DNA from: Ruminococcus sp. 210702-SL.1.03
GTDB taxonomy: Bacteria; Bacillota; Clostridia; Oscillospirales; Ruminococcaceae
Length of the DNA stretch: 64,000 nucleotides
Assembly: GCF_020559915.1 (NCBI RefSeq)
Contig: NZ_JAJCLZ010000007.1
Span: forward strand, 62,001 to 126,000
Direction of reading: 5' to 3'
Shown here: positions 40,258 to 49,341 of the stretch, in pieces
Layout of the letters: every line of letters begins with the position of its first letter
Position numbering within the stretch: position 1 is the first letter of the stretch
The notes under the pieces: generated by a model
The model's database searches: none
What the model was told of the DNA's origin: nothing
The model's input: the letters and a program-made list of their open reading frames with translations, nothing else
Program-made: the position numbers and the translations under genes

Positions 40258-41157
40258 TCATTTCGCGGCGTTCTCAAAAGCCTGCTCGGCGGTATCTGCG
40301 GCGCGCGCGTCGACTATCTGCGCCGAAACGCTCAGCTTAAAGCCCTCGCCCAGCAATTCGAGATTGTTTATCTCGCAAACGTCCTCGGTAAAAGTGCCGT
40401 CCTCATTTTCGGTGAAGTGGTCGGCGGAGGTGGTGGTGATGTCCCAGTCGGCGGGGATGACTACGTTTGTAAAAAGCGAGATCTCCTCGCCCTCAGCCGC
40501 CGCCTTCTTAAATGTATAGCTTCTTTTAAAAGGCTCTTTCTCGTCCTCGGAAGCTGTGAAAGGCGATTCCTCCGCGCCGCCGCTTTCGGTCTGCGAGAGC
40601 TGAGTAACGCTGCCCGTCTGCGAAAGCTCGTCCAGCTCGCTTGCGCTCAGCCTGCCTTTATTTTCGTCAAGCGCCTGCGCGCCCTCGGAATTATCGCGGC
40701 AGAGCGCCGAGAAAGCAAGTTCGCCCTTTGCCGCGAGCTGATTGTATTCGTTTTTCAAACTATGGTAAGTTTCCATAAAAGCCAGATAGCTCGGCGAATC
40801 GGGGTCGAGCATAGACTCGTACTGGTCTATCTCCTGCTGTTTTTCGCTCAGCTTCTGCGAAAACGGCACACCGTCGGCGTCCTGCAATTCTACGGTGAAG
40901 CGGACGTAAGCCGTGCCTTTTTCTATCTTAACAGCGGGCGCGAGCGGCACGTTTGAGCCGGCGGTGATCCCCGCGGCTGTCTGCTCCGGCTGACCGCTCT
41001 GCACTATTTTAGCTTCGGGGGCAGTCATCTGCGACTTCTGCTTTGCGCGCTCGCCCGCCAGCGCAGCCTTTGCGCCCAGCGCCGCGCCCGAAAGCAGCAG
41101 AAGTATAAGCGTAAGTGCGGTAAGCAGCCGCTTTTTGCCCTTAGGCTTTTTAGCCAT
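40258..41157 (-). CDS. Single-pass membrane protein of unknown function
   Basis: 299 residues. A Lys-rich cytoplasmic start (MAKKPKGKKRLL) and one hydrophobic helix (residues ~12-33) anchor an extracytoplasmic region with a helical segment (about 110-160) and a beta-rich end (FTENEDGTFTEDVCEINNLELLGEGFKLSV). I do not recognise a family. It is the first gene of the five-gene operon; ATG 41157 follows GAGGTGAG. An upstream in-frame ATG at 41178 would precede this site. Confidence 0.6.
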   Translation of the reverse strand: MAKKPKGKKRLLTALTLILLLLSGAALGAKAALAGERAKQKSQMTAPEAKIVQSGQPEQTAAGITAGSNVPLAPAVKIEKGTAYVRFTVELQDADGVPFSQKLSEKQQEIDQYESMLDPDSPSYLAFMETYHSLKNEYNQLAAKGELAFSALCRDNSEGAQALDENKGRLSASELDELSQTGSVTQLSQTESGGAEESPFTASEDEKEPFKRSYTFKKAAAEGEEISLFTNVVIPADWDITTTSADHFTENEDGTFTEDVCEINNLELLGEGFKLSVSAQIVDARAADTAEQAFENAAK

Positions 41158-41193
41158 TTTCTCACCTCGGTCATACAAAGTGTACTACCTTAA

Positions 41194-41222
41194 ATTATAG
41201 CATACCGCGGGCGCATTGTCAA
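41194..41222 (-). promoter_or_regulatory. Promoter of the five-gene operon
   Basis: On the minus strand TTGACA (41217-41222), 17-base spacer, TATAAT (41194-41199). Confidence 0.85.
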
Positions 41223-41510
41223 CGAAAGGCGGCGCGTTTTCGCCAAACCGTCACAAAGGGGCGGCTGGTAAATTTTTATTTGTGCACGTTTACAAAAAAT
41301 TTAAAAGTTACGAAATGGTTACAAAGTGCCCGCAGATACCGTGCTGTCGGGTGGTCGGGATAATGAAAAATGCGTGAAACGGCGCATATTTTACAAAAAA
41401 TTCACACAATGCGCCTCGTAATGTGTTACAATTTGTAATAAATAGATTTGCGCTTATCATGTGCTCAGCCGTTTTTCATAATTTTTTTGAACATTTTTAC
41501 TATACGGCAC

Positions 41511-41539
41511 TTGAAATTTGAGTTTTTTTTTGGTATAAT
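41511..41539 (+). promoter_or_regulatory. Promoter of the CdaR-type regulator
   Basis: TTGAAA (41511-41516), 17-base T-rich spacer, TATAAT (41534-41539). The 290 bases between this and the divergent promoter at 41222 hold no gene. Confidence 0.75.
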
Positions 41540-41623
41540 AGCATTATACACAAATGCTTGACCGAATTGTGCGTTTTTTTATCGGTCGGGCTGTTATTTT
41601 GCTGAATAAGGAGAATCATAACT

Positions 41624-42709
41624 ATGTCCAACAGATTATTTCAGAACGTGATACATCAGATGCGTGAAACTATCGACTGCACTATCGGAGTTATCGACGA
41701 GACCGCTACGATCATTGCCTGCTCCGAGCTTGCTCAGGTGGGCACTACGAACGAGTTCGTATCTCTCGACCTCAGGGATTCGCATGATATCTTCGTTCGC
41801 GACGGCTATACATACAAGCCGTTCGGCTCTCATATGAAGCCCGATTACGCTGTATTTGTAGAAGGTACTGACGAAGTTTCGGCAAAGTACGCGAGCATAC
41901 TCGCTATCTCCCTCGCTTCGATAAAGCAGTACTACGATGAAAAATATGACAGAAACAACTTCATCAAAAACGTTGTTCTCGATAACGTACTGCCCGGCGA
42001 TATTCACGTCAAGGCGCGCGAGCTGCATTTCAACTCCGACGTTTCCCGCGTGGTGCTGCTGATACGCATAGTTTCTTCAAACGATGTTTCCGCTTACGAC
42101 GTTATCCAGAACCTCTTCCCAGATAAGAACAAGGATTTCGTTTTCAATATTACCGAAAGCGACATCGTGCTCGTAAAGGAAGTAAGCTCGGCTATCGACT
42201 CTAAAGACCTCGAGAAGCTGGCAAGAAGCATTTCCGATACCCTCAGCGGCGAGTTCTACACCCGCGTGAACGTCGGCATAGGCACGGTAGTAGAGGGCGT
42301 AAAAGATCTTTCGCGCAGCTTTAAGGAAGCGCAGACCGCGCTCGAAGTCGGCAAGGTATTCGACACCGATAAGGTGATAGTTTCTTACGACAACCTTGGT
42401 ATAGCAAGGCTGATATACCACCTGCCCACCACCCTCTGCGAAACATTCCTCAAAGAGGTGTTCAAGAAAGGCAGCATAGAGTCGCTCGATCACGAAACGC
42501 TCTTTACTATACAGAAGTTCTTTGAGAACAACCTGAACGTTTCGGAAACTTCGAGAAAGCTTTTCGTACACAGAAATACTCTCGTGTACCGCCTTGAGAA
42601 GATCAAGAAGCTCACGGGTCTTGACCTTAGAGAATTCGACCACGCTATTATCTTCAAGATAGCGCTTATGGTAAGAAAATATCTTTCGGCAAACCCCGCT
42701 AAATTCTGA
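41624..42709 (+). CDS. PucR/CdaR-family transcriptional regulator
   Basis: 361 residues. The N-terminal region (about 1-130; CTIGVIDETATIIACSELAQVG) resembles the CdaR sugar-diacid sensor domain, followed by a GGDEF-like middle (VNVGIGTVVEGVKDLSRSFKEAQTALEVG) and a PucR-type helix-turn-helix at the end (NNLNVSETSRKLFVHRNTLVYRLEKIKKLTGLDLREFDHAI). Such proteins usually activate sugar or purine catabolism genes. Here the neighbour is ftsE, so the target is unclear. AAGGAGAA precedes the ATG. Confidence 0.85.
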   Translation: MSNRLFQNVIHQMRETIDCTIGVIDETATIIACSELAQVGTTNEFVSLDLRDSHDIFVRDGYTYKPFGSHMKPDYAVFVEGTDEVSAKYASILAISLASIKQYYDEKYDRNNFIKNVVLDNVLPGDIHVKARELHFNSDVSRVVLLIRIVSSNDVSAYDVIQNLFPDKNKDFVFNITESDIVLVKEVSSAIDSKDLEKLARSISDTLSGEFYTRVNVGIGTVVEGVKDLSRSFKEAQTALEVGKVFDTDKVIVSYDNLGIARLIYHLPTTLCETFLKEVFKKGSIESLDHETLFTIQKFFENNLNVSETSRKLFVHRNTLVYRLEKIKKLTGLDLREFDHAIIFKIALMVRKYLSANPAKF

Positions 42710-42931
42710 TAATTACAAACGGTGATTTCTGAAAATGGCTGATCGCAGCTTTTGCAGTGCTGGTGTTCCGCGGTAGCGCGGGCTGTCCTGCGCGCCGGCG
42801 GTCAGCCGTTTGAACTGAATGGAGATACAAGCGCCCCGCGGACTTTTCGCGGAAAAAAGAGAGAAATATACCTCCGTGACCCTAACGCGGCGCTTTGTTT
42901 TTGTGCAAATAATTTGAGAGGTGAACAGATC

Positions 42932-43612
42932 TTGGTAGAATTTAAAGACGTATCTGTAACTTATTCGAGCGGCGTAGACGCGCTCAACAAAGTTAATCTT
43001 AAAATAAACGACGGCGACTTCGCTTTCGTAGTAGGCTCTTCCGGCGCGGGCAAATCGACGCTGATAAAGCTGATACTCAAAGAGATAGACGCTACTTCGG
43101 GCACTGTGATGGTAAACGGCTTTAATCTTTCAAAGCTGCGTCGCCGCAAGATACCCGCTCTGCGCCGCACCATCGGCGTAGTATTTCAGGATTTCAGGCT
43201 GATACCTACTATGACGGTGTACGAAAACGTAGCTTTCGTGCTGCGCGTTATCGACGCGCCGCCTAAGTATATCCGCAGCCGCGTGCCCTACGTTATAAGC
43301 CTCGTAGGCTTGCAGGACAAGGCAAAGTCTTACCCTACCGAGCTTTCGGGCGGCGAGCAGCAGCGCGTGGCGCTTGCGAGAGCGCTGGTAAACGACCCTC
43401 AGCTCATCATAGCGGACGAGCCTACGGGCAACATCGACCCCGCGCTTTCATACGAGATAGTAGACCTGCTGCGCAGCATAAACGAGTGCGGCACTACTGT
43501 GCTTATGGTAACTCACGAGCATGACCTTGTGCGCTATTTCGGCGGACGTATCATAAATATCAATCACGGCAACATTGCCTTTGACGAAGTGATAGGAGGT
43601 AATGCGAAATGA
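42932..43612 (+). CDS. ftsE: Cell-division ABC ATPase FtsE
   Basis: 226 residues, normal for FtsE, which with FtsX forms a mechanotransmitting complex that activates septal murein hydrolases. Walker [50 protein letters not shown] and IIADEPTGNIDP are intact. I choose the TTG at 42932, eight bases after AGAGGTG; the long upstream in-frame extension from 42752 has no FtsE similarity. It overlaps ftsX by four bases. Confidence 0.93.
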   Translation: MVEFKDVSVTYSSGVDALNKVNLKINDGDFAFVVGSSGAGKSTLIKLILKEIDATSGTVMVNGFNLSKLRRRKIPALRRTIGVVFQDFRLIPTMTVYENVAFVLRVIDAPPKYIRSRVPYVISLVGLQDKAKSYPTELSGGEQQRVALARALVNDPQLIIADEPTGNIDPALSYEIVDLLRSINECGTTVLMVTHEHDLVRYFGGRIININHGNIAFDEVIGGNAK

Positions 43613-44514
43613 GAGCCAGCAGTGCAAGATACCTTGTAGGACAGGGCGTAAAGAGCATATGGAGGAACAGAATGATGTCCTTCGCTTCATTCTGCATAAT
43701 ATTGGTGTCGCTGCTGATGGTAGGCGTTTCGGTGCTGACGACCATCAACCTCAACAGGATAATCGGCGGAATAGAAGACCAGAGCGAGGCGGCTGTTACT
43801 ATTAAAGACGACATCGGCAAGGACAAGCAGGAAGCGCTGAAAAAGCAGATAGAGGCGCTGCCTAACGTAGCGACAGTTACCTTCTATTCTAAAGACGAAG
43901 CTTGGAAAAACATGAAGAAAGACATGAGCGACGAGCAGCAAGACCTTTTCCGCTACGCGGACGAAAACCCCCTGCCTGATACTTTCAGGATAACGGTAAA
44001 GGACATAAGCCATATGTCTGAAACTACCATGCAGATCGGCACATTCGAGAACGTAGACTCGGTAAAAAGCCCGACCCAGTTCGCAGACGTGCTGGTAAGC
44101 ATAAAGAATATACTCATGATAATCATGACGGCAGTTATCGCGGCGCTGATCGTGGTATGCCTTATCATAATCTCAAACACCACAAGAGCCAGCGTATTTG
44201 CGAGAAGAAAAGAGATAAACATAATGAAATACGTCGGCGCTACCAACAGATTTATCCGTATACCTTTCTTCATAGAGGGAATGCTGGTAGGCATAGCGGC
44301 TGCTGCTGCGGCGCTGCTGCTGACTAAGTTTGCCTACGAGGGCGTATACGGCATATTCAAGAACGATATGAGCCTTTGGTCGATACTGGGCGTAGACAAC
44401 CTCTATCCTTTCAGCAAAATGATGGTAAAGGTAACTGCGGCGTACCTCGTATCGGGCGCATTCATAGGCGCGGTAGGTACATCTATCAGCGCGGGCAAGC
44501 ACCTTAAAGTATAA
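43609..44514 (+). CDS. ftsX: Cell-division protein FtsX
   Basis: 301 residues. An N-terminal amphipathic segment with RNRMMSFASFCIILVSLLMVG leads into the first helix, a periplasm-like loop (about 45-175) contains the effector-binding region, and three further helices follow (ILMIIMTAVIAALIVVCLIIIS, EGMLVGIAAAAAALLLTKFAY, AAYLVSGAFIGAVGTSIS). This is a full FtsX. The loop would contact the coiled coil of the PcsB-like proteins encoded downstream. Confidence 0.93.
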   Translation: MRASSARYLVGQGVKSIWRNRMMSFASFCIILVSLLMVGVSVLTTINLNRIIGGIEDQSEAAVTIKDDIGKDKQEALKKQIEALPNVATVTFYSKDEAWKNMKKDMSDEQQDLFRYADENPLPDTFRITVKDISHMSETTMQIGTFENVDSVKSPTQFADVLVSIKNILMIIMTAVIAALIVVCLIIISNTTRASVFARRKEINIMKYVGATNRFIRIPFFIEGMLVGIAAAAAALLLTKFAYEGVYGIFKNDMSLWSILGVDNLYPFSKMMVKVTAAYLVSGAFIGAVGTSISAGKHLKV

Positions 44515-44613
44515 TAATCATCAACTGACTTGTAAAAATACGGAGAACTCTGCGGCGGGCAAGCTCTGTCCGCGGGGGGATGTTTGGCGTTCATGTAAGG
44601 AGGAACGAGAGCT

Positions 44614-46170
44614 TTGAGAACGAGCACGAAATGCCTTATCAAAAAGGGGCTGGCGCTTACGCTCGCCGTTACCATAACGGCTGCGGCTTTTACAAATACC
44701 GAAAGCTACAAGAAAAACGAGCCGAAAGCTGCCGCCGCGCAGGATAGTTCCGGCGACTCTAAAGACACTGACAGTAAGATAAGCTCCGCCGAAAAAAGCC
44801 TTGAAGAGCTTGAGAAAAAGCAGGCTGAGCTTGATAAGAAAATAAAGGAAACTGCGGGAAGCATCGACACCGAGAAGGACAACCAAGCGGCAATATCCGA
44901 GCAGATAGACACTGTGGAAAAGACGATAACCGCGCTTGCGGACTCGATAGGCGAGCTGGAAACGCAGATAGCGGACGCTGAGAGCGCCATTGCCGAAAAA
45001 GAGCAGGTGGTGGAGCAGAAAAAGCAGGAGATAACCGACGGTATCTCTGACCTGAAAAAGCGCCTGCGCGTGATGTACATAGCGGGCAGCGACAGCTACA
45101 CCGACATACTCGTCGGCGCTTCTGATTTTTACGATATGCTCATGAAGATAGAGCTGGTAAAGCGCGTAGCCAACTATGACAACGATATGATCGACGGACT
45201 GGTAGCGCTGAAAGAGCAGTACGAATCCGAAGAGCAGGAGCTTAATGACGAAAAGAGCAAGCTTGAGGAAAGCCTGAAAGAGCTGGAGACGCGCCGAAAG
45301 AAGCAGCAGAGCCAGAGGCAGAAACTGGAAGAACTGTATTCGCAAAGCTCGGCTACCATCGCGGATATGGAAGCCGACCGCGAACTTTACGAGAATAATC
45401 TGAGCGAGATAGAGAAGCAGCATGAGGAATTTGAAGCCGATCTGCAAAAGCTCTTTGAAGAGCGCGAGGCTCAGAAAAAAGCTGAGGAAGAGAAGAAAAA
45501 GAAAGAGGAAGAAGAGCGCAAGAAAAAAGAAGAGGAAGAGCGCAAAAAGCGCGAGGAAGAGGAGAAAAAGCAGCAACAGCAGGACAGCAGTTCCTCTGAC
45601 AGCGGTAATGATAATAACAACAGCAGCGGCGGAAACTCCTCCGGCGATAACTCTTCATCGAGCGACAACAGCAGCAACGATAACAACAGCAGCAACAATA
45701 ACAATAATAATAACAGCAGTAATCCCAATTCCAATTACGGGTATCAGGATAAATCACGGTTCACATGGCCTGTTCCGGGATTTTACCACATATCTTACGG
45801 CGTGGGCTGGCGCTGGGGCGCTTACCACAAGGGCATAGACATCTACTCTGAAAATATCCGCGGGGCGAACATCATAGCCGCCGACGCGGGCGAAGTTATA
45901 CTGGTATCAAACACCTGCCCGCACGACTACGGCAAAAATTACAGCTGCGGCTGCGGCGGCGGATACGGAAACTACTGCATAATCGACCACGGCGACGGCT
46001 ACTGGACGCTTTACGGACACTCCGAGAGGATAACTGTATCGCAGGGACAGCACGTTGAAAAGGGAGATGTGCTGGGCACAGTAGGCTCTACGGGACATTC
46101 CACCGGTCCGCACCTGCACTTTGAAGTGCGTATAAACAACGTGGCGCAGAACCCGCAGGATTATGTGTGA
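44614..46170 (+). CDS. Coiled-coil LytM (M23) murein hydrolase or activator, FtsEX effector 1
   Basis: 518 residues. A signal peptide (LIKKGLALTLAVTITAAAF) is followed by an EnvC/PcsB-like coiled coil (about 45-330), a Lys/Glu then Gln tract, an Asn/Ser-rich linker (about 330-375) and an M23 domain. The zinc-type motifs HKGIDI and HLHFEVR are intact, so it may be an active endopeptidase. An insertion with cysteines, CPHDYGKNYSCGCGGGYGN (about residues 435-453), interrupts the M23 core. The start is TTG 44614, ten bases after AAGGAGG. Position directly after ftsEX suggests septal peptidoglycan cleavage. Confidence 0.85.
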   Translation: MRTSTKCLIKKGLALTLAVTITAAAFTNTESYKKNEPKAAAAQDSSGDSKDTDSKISSAEKSLEELEKKQAELDKKIKETAGSIDTEKDNQAAISEQIDTVEKTITALADSIGELETQIADAESAIAEKEQVVEQKKQEITDGISDLKKRLRVMYIAGSDSYTDILVGASDFYDMLMKIELVKRVANYDNDMIDGLVALKEQYESEEQELNDEKSKLEESLKELETRRKKQQSQRQKLEELYSQSSATIADMEADRELYENNLSEIEKQHEEFEADLQKLFEEREAQKKAEEEKKKKEEEERKKKEEEERKKREEEEKKQQQQDSSSSDSGNDNNNSSGGNSSGDNSSSSDNSSNDNNSSNNNNNNNSSNPNSNYGYQDKSRFTWPVPGFYHISYGVGWRWGAYHKGIDIYSENIRGANIIAADAGEVILVSNTCPHDYGKNYSCGCGGGYGNYCIIDHGDGYWTLYGHSERITVSQGQHVEKGDVLGTVGSTGHSTGPHLHFEVRINNVAQNPQDYV

Positions 46171-46211
46171 TGCGATAGTCTGATGGTCAAAAAAGGAGAT
46201 TGCATAGGCTT

Positions 46212-47570
46212 ATGAAGAAAATGACTGCGATGAAAAAAACGCTGGCGTGCTTGTGCGCGGCGTGCATAGCGGCAGGGGCGTTTTCCGCCAGCGGCAGGGG
46301 AGAGGTCTGCGTATCTGCGGATGAGAACACCTCTGAGAGCGAGGGCAGCGCCGAGGAAGCAGGCTCGCAGTTCGACACCAGCGTTTATACCGATAAGCTG
46401 CAAGAGATCGCTGACGAGCAGGCTAAGATAGAAAAAGAGATAGCCGACGCAAACAGCGGCGTGATGGACGAAACGGAAAAGCAGAAGCTTATAATCAAAA
46501 AGATCGACAATATAAACCAAAAGGCGGACGTCATTAACGCTTACATGACCCAGCTCGAGATGGAAATATCTACCGAGAGGGAGCAGGCTCAGCAGCTTAA
46601 AAACGAGGTGGACGAGGGCATAGCGGCGTACAAAAAGCGTCTGCGCGCCATGTACATCGCGGGGGACATCAGCTATACCGAGGTGCTGCTGAACGCGGGC
46701 GACTTTTTTGACGTGCTGATGCGCTCTGAACTGCTGAAACGTGTGGCGGATCACGACGCCAAAACGCTCGACGGGCTTGTTGCTAAAAAGGCGAAGTACG
46801 ACCAAAAAGCAGCCGAGCTGGAAAAAGAGCAGGCGGATTACGACGAGCAGGCGGCGGAGCTGGAGAAAGAACGCGCCGAGCTGGCCGAGCTTTACAATTC
46901 GAGCAAAGAGATGAAAGATCTGCTGAAAGAGCGGCAGGAGCAGCTTGCGGAAAAGCAGCAGAATTTTGAGAACGAGATATATTCGTACGAGGGCATACTC
47001 AGCGACCTTTTAAAGGGAACTTACGGCAGCTCTGACGACGAAGTACAGCGTTTGCAGACGGAAGTGCAGGCGGTGCAGAAGCTGACCGAGCTGCGCGGCG
47101 CGATAAGCGAGCGCACGAAAAACGGCGAAACTATACCCGATACCGAGTGCAAGTACAATTTCAAATGGCCTGTGCCCGGAAATTACTATGTGTCATCGGG
47201 CGTGGGGGCGCGCTGGGGGGCTTACCATACGGGTCTTGACATTCCCGGCGACGGCGGCACGCGCGTGAACGCATCCGAAGCGGGCACGGTGGTGCGCATG
47301 AACAACAGCTGTACGCACAATTACGGCAAGGACGGCTCGTGCGGCTGCGGAGGCGGCTACGGCAACTTCGTAGTAATAGACCACGGCAACGGCTTCCTGA
47401 CGCTCTACGGCCACCTCACGCAGGCTACGGTAGAGGTCGGCGACAAGGTAAAGCAGGGCGACCAGATAGGCCTGATGGGCTCTACGGGCTACTCTACGGG
47501 CACGCATCTGCACTTTGAGCTGAGGTACGAGGGATACGTTACAAATCCTGCCTCGTTTGTAAGCTACTGA
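46212..47570 (+). CDS. Coiled-coil LytM (M23) murein hydrolase or activator, FtsEX effector 2
   Basis: 452 residues, a paralogue of the previous gene. Signal peptide, coiled coil (about 45-290, with KKRLRAMYIAGDISYTEVLLNAGDFFDVLMRSELLKRV closely matching copy 1) and an M23 domain (HTGLDIPGDGG, HLHFELR) are present, but the Asn/Ser linker is missing. The same Cys-rich insertion occurs, CTHNYGKDGSCGCGGGYGN (about 366-384). ATG 46212 is preferred although GGAG is ~13 bases away. A TTG at 46200 abuts the site and is unlikely. Confidence 0.85.
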   Translation: MKKMTAMKKTLACLCAACIAAGAFSASGRGEVCVSADENTSESEGSAEEAGSQFDTSVYTDKLQEIADEQAKIEKEIADANSGVMDETEKQKLIIKKIDNINQKADVINAYMTQLEMEISTEREQAQQLKNEVDEGIAAYKKRLRAMYIAGDISYTEVLLNAGDFFDVLMRSELLKRVADHDAKTLDGLVAKKAKYDQKAAELEKEQADYDEQAAELEKERAELAELYNSSKEMKDLLKERQEQLAEKQQNFENEIYSYEGILSDLLKGTYGSSDDEVQRLQTEVQAVQKLTELRGAISERTKNGETIPDTECKYNFKWPVPGNYYVSSGVGARWGAYHTGLDIPGDGGTRVNASEAGTVVRMNNSCTHNYGKDGSCGCGGGYGNFVVIDHGNGFLTLYGHLTQATVEVGDKVKQGDQIGLMGSTGYSTGTHLHFELRYEGYVTNPASFVSY

Positions 47571-47590
47571 CAACTGAAAACATTTTCGTA

Positions 47591-47627
47591 AGGCGGTGTG
47601 GCAATTGACCATGCCGCCTTTTTTTAT
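47591..47627 (+). terminator. Terminator of the ftsEX operon
   Basis: AGGCGGTGTGGCA pairs with TGCCGCCT, followed by TTTTTTT. Confidence 0.8.
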
Positions 47628-48240
47628 GCCTTTTGTAGATTTTTACGAAAAAATAAGAGCCGATAAGAGAATATTGACCTCCGAAGACAAAATTCTTCAC
47701 ATTCTGAAAACGTTTCCGAAAAGTTTTTAGGCGGGATTTTGCAAGGTTTGTGAAAATGATATGAAAAAAATTCACATTCTCGCTCAGAAAAATGATAAAA
47801 TCTGAAATCGCGCCGAAAACGTTTAAAACGGTGTCGGATAAGTAAAGAATGAGCTAAATTTGTGCGATTTTTGCAACTATACGCACAATTTTTGGATAAA
47901 TTGCAGCAAAAGGCTTTTTCGATTTTTTTTGTTATATGAGCACTGTGTGAAAAAATGAGCGGCGGAAGCGGCAAAAACGTAATCGGCGGCATAAACGGTT
48001 ACAAAACGGTGTCGCGGAGGTAAAATTGTTCGTTAAGATGCACAAAAGGAGCGTTGAAAATTAGTTCAATCCTCCATATTTTCTTACACAACGCAAAAAA
48101 TTCGCAAAAACACTTGCATTTTTGGAGAAATTATTGTACAATTTCATTAGCGGAAAACGTTTAAGGGAATTTTAAACGAGAAGCGCTGCGGCGCAGCTTA
48201 AATGAACCGAAAACGTTTACTGAAAGAAAGGAGAAACGCT
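47628..48240 (+). promoter_or_regulatory. Control region of the LacI-family gene with repeated AAAACGTTT sites
   Basis: A promoter TTGCAT (48114-48119), 17-base spacer, TACAAT (48137-48142) is followed by AAAACGTTTA at 48153-48162, near the transcription start, and again at 48209-48218 before the GTG start. Further copies lie at about 47705 and 47815. AAACGGTGTCG occurs twice (47826, 48004). The central CG and A/T arms are typical LacI-family operators, so autorepression is likely. No gene is seen in this stretch. Confidence 0.7.
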
Positions 48241-49263
48241 GTGGTTTCACTAAAGGACATCTCCGTTCGCTGCGGCGTCTCGATAGCAACTGTCAGCAAG
48301 GCTCTTAACGATCACAAGGACGTAAGCCCCGCTACAAAAGAACGCCTGATAAAAGCCGCCAGAGAAATGGGCTACTTCCCAAACTCGCAGGCTAGGGCGC
48401 TAAAAACCAACAGAACTTCTAACCTAGGAGTGATGTTTACCGAAGAAGCGGGAAGCGGCTTGACGCACGAGTTTTTCGCAAAGGTGCTAAACAGCTTTAA
48501 AACTGAGGCGGAATACAGCGGCTATGATATAACGTTTATTAACAAAAACCTCGGACGCAGAAAAATGTCGATCTACGAGCACTGCAAATACCGCAATGTA
48601 GACGGACTCGTAATAATATGCACCGACTTTTCAGACCCCGACGTATACGAGGTGATAAACGGCGACCTGCCCGTAGTTACGATAGACCACGTTTTTGAAT
48701 GCCGAACGGCTGTGGTTTCAAATAACGAAAGCGGAATGGAAGCACTGATAGATTACGTCAGCGAAATGGGGCACAAAAAAATAGCATTCATACAGGGCAA
48801 ACGCTCTGCTGTAATGGAAAAAAGAATGAGCGGCTTCTGCAAAGCCTGCATGAACCGCGGGATAGAGGTAAAGCCCGAGTGGATGCTCACGGGCGAATAC
48901 CACAATCCCATAGCTACATACGAGCTTACAAAACAGCTCATACAAAGCGAGGAAAGACCTACCTGCATATTTATGCCCGACGATTTCTCGGCGATAGGCG
49001 GCTACAACGCCATTGCAGACTGCGGGCTGAAAATACCCGACGATATTTCGGTGGTGGGCTACGACGGAATTGCTTATTCCGAATTTCTTTCGCCAAAGCT
49101 TACATCTTACAGGCAGGACGCCGTGAAGATAGGCGCTGCGGCGGCGAGAAAGCTTATCTCGCAGATCGAAAATCCATCTACCACATTCGCTGAGGTGATA
49201 ACGGTAGACGGTGAGATCCAAAAGGGCGCTTCGGTAGCAAGCCCCGCAGGATCGACAAAATAA
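48241..49263 (+). CDS. LacI-family transcriptional regulator
   Basis: 340 residues from GTG 48241. The DNA-binding domain VSLKDISVRCGVSIATVSKALNDHKDVSPATKERL with the hinge helix NSQARALKTNRTSNLGVMF is canonical; a periplasmic-binding-protein-like sugar domain follows (VVTIDHVFECRTAVVSNNE, KIAFIQG, CIFMPDDFSAIGGYNAI, ISVVGYDGI). GTG follows AAAGGAG by seven bases; the longer frame from ATG 48202 would translate the operator. It sits directly upstream of a sugar ABC transporter, its likely target along with itself. Confidence 0.9.
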   Translation: MVSLKDISVRCGVSIATVSKALNDHKDVSPATKERLIKAAREMGYFPNSQARALKTNRTSNLGVMFTEEAGSGLTHEFFAKVLNSFKTEAEYSGYDITFINKNLGRRKMSIYEHCKYRNVDGLVIICTDFSDPDVYEVINGDLPVVTIDHVFECRTAVVSNNESGMEALIDYVSEMGHKKIAFIQGKRSAVMEKRMSGFCKACMNRGIEVKPEWMLTGEYHNPIATYELTKQLIQSEERPTCIFMPDDFSAIGGYNAIADCGLKIPDDISVVGYDGIAYSEFLSPKLTSYRQDAVKIGAAAARKLISQIENPSTTFAEVITVDGEIQKGASVASPAGSTK

Positions 49264-49341
49264 CACTTGGCATTAGCACGAAGCAAAAACGCTTCGGTAA
49301 TGATATTTAATTGTAATGCAACTTTAAGGAGGAAATTTATT

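Noticed and set aside
42752..42931. N-terminal extension of FtsE
   Set aside because: The added 60 residues have no FtsE similarity, and a good ribosome binding site precedes the TTG at 42932.
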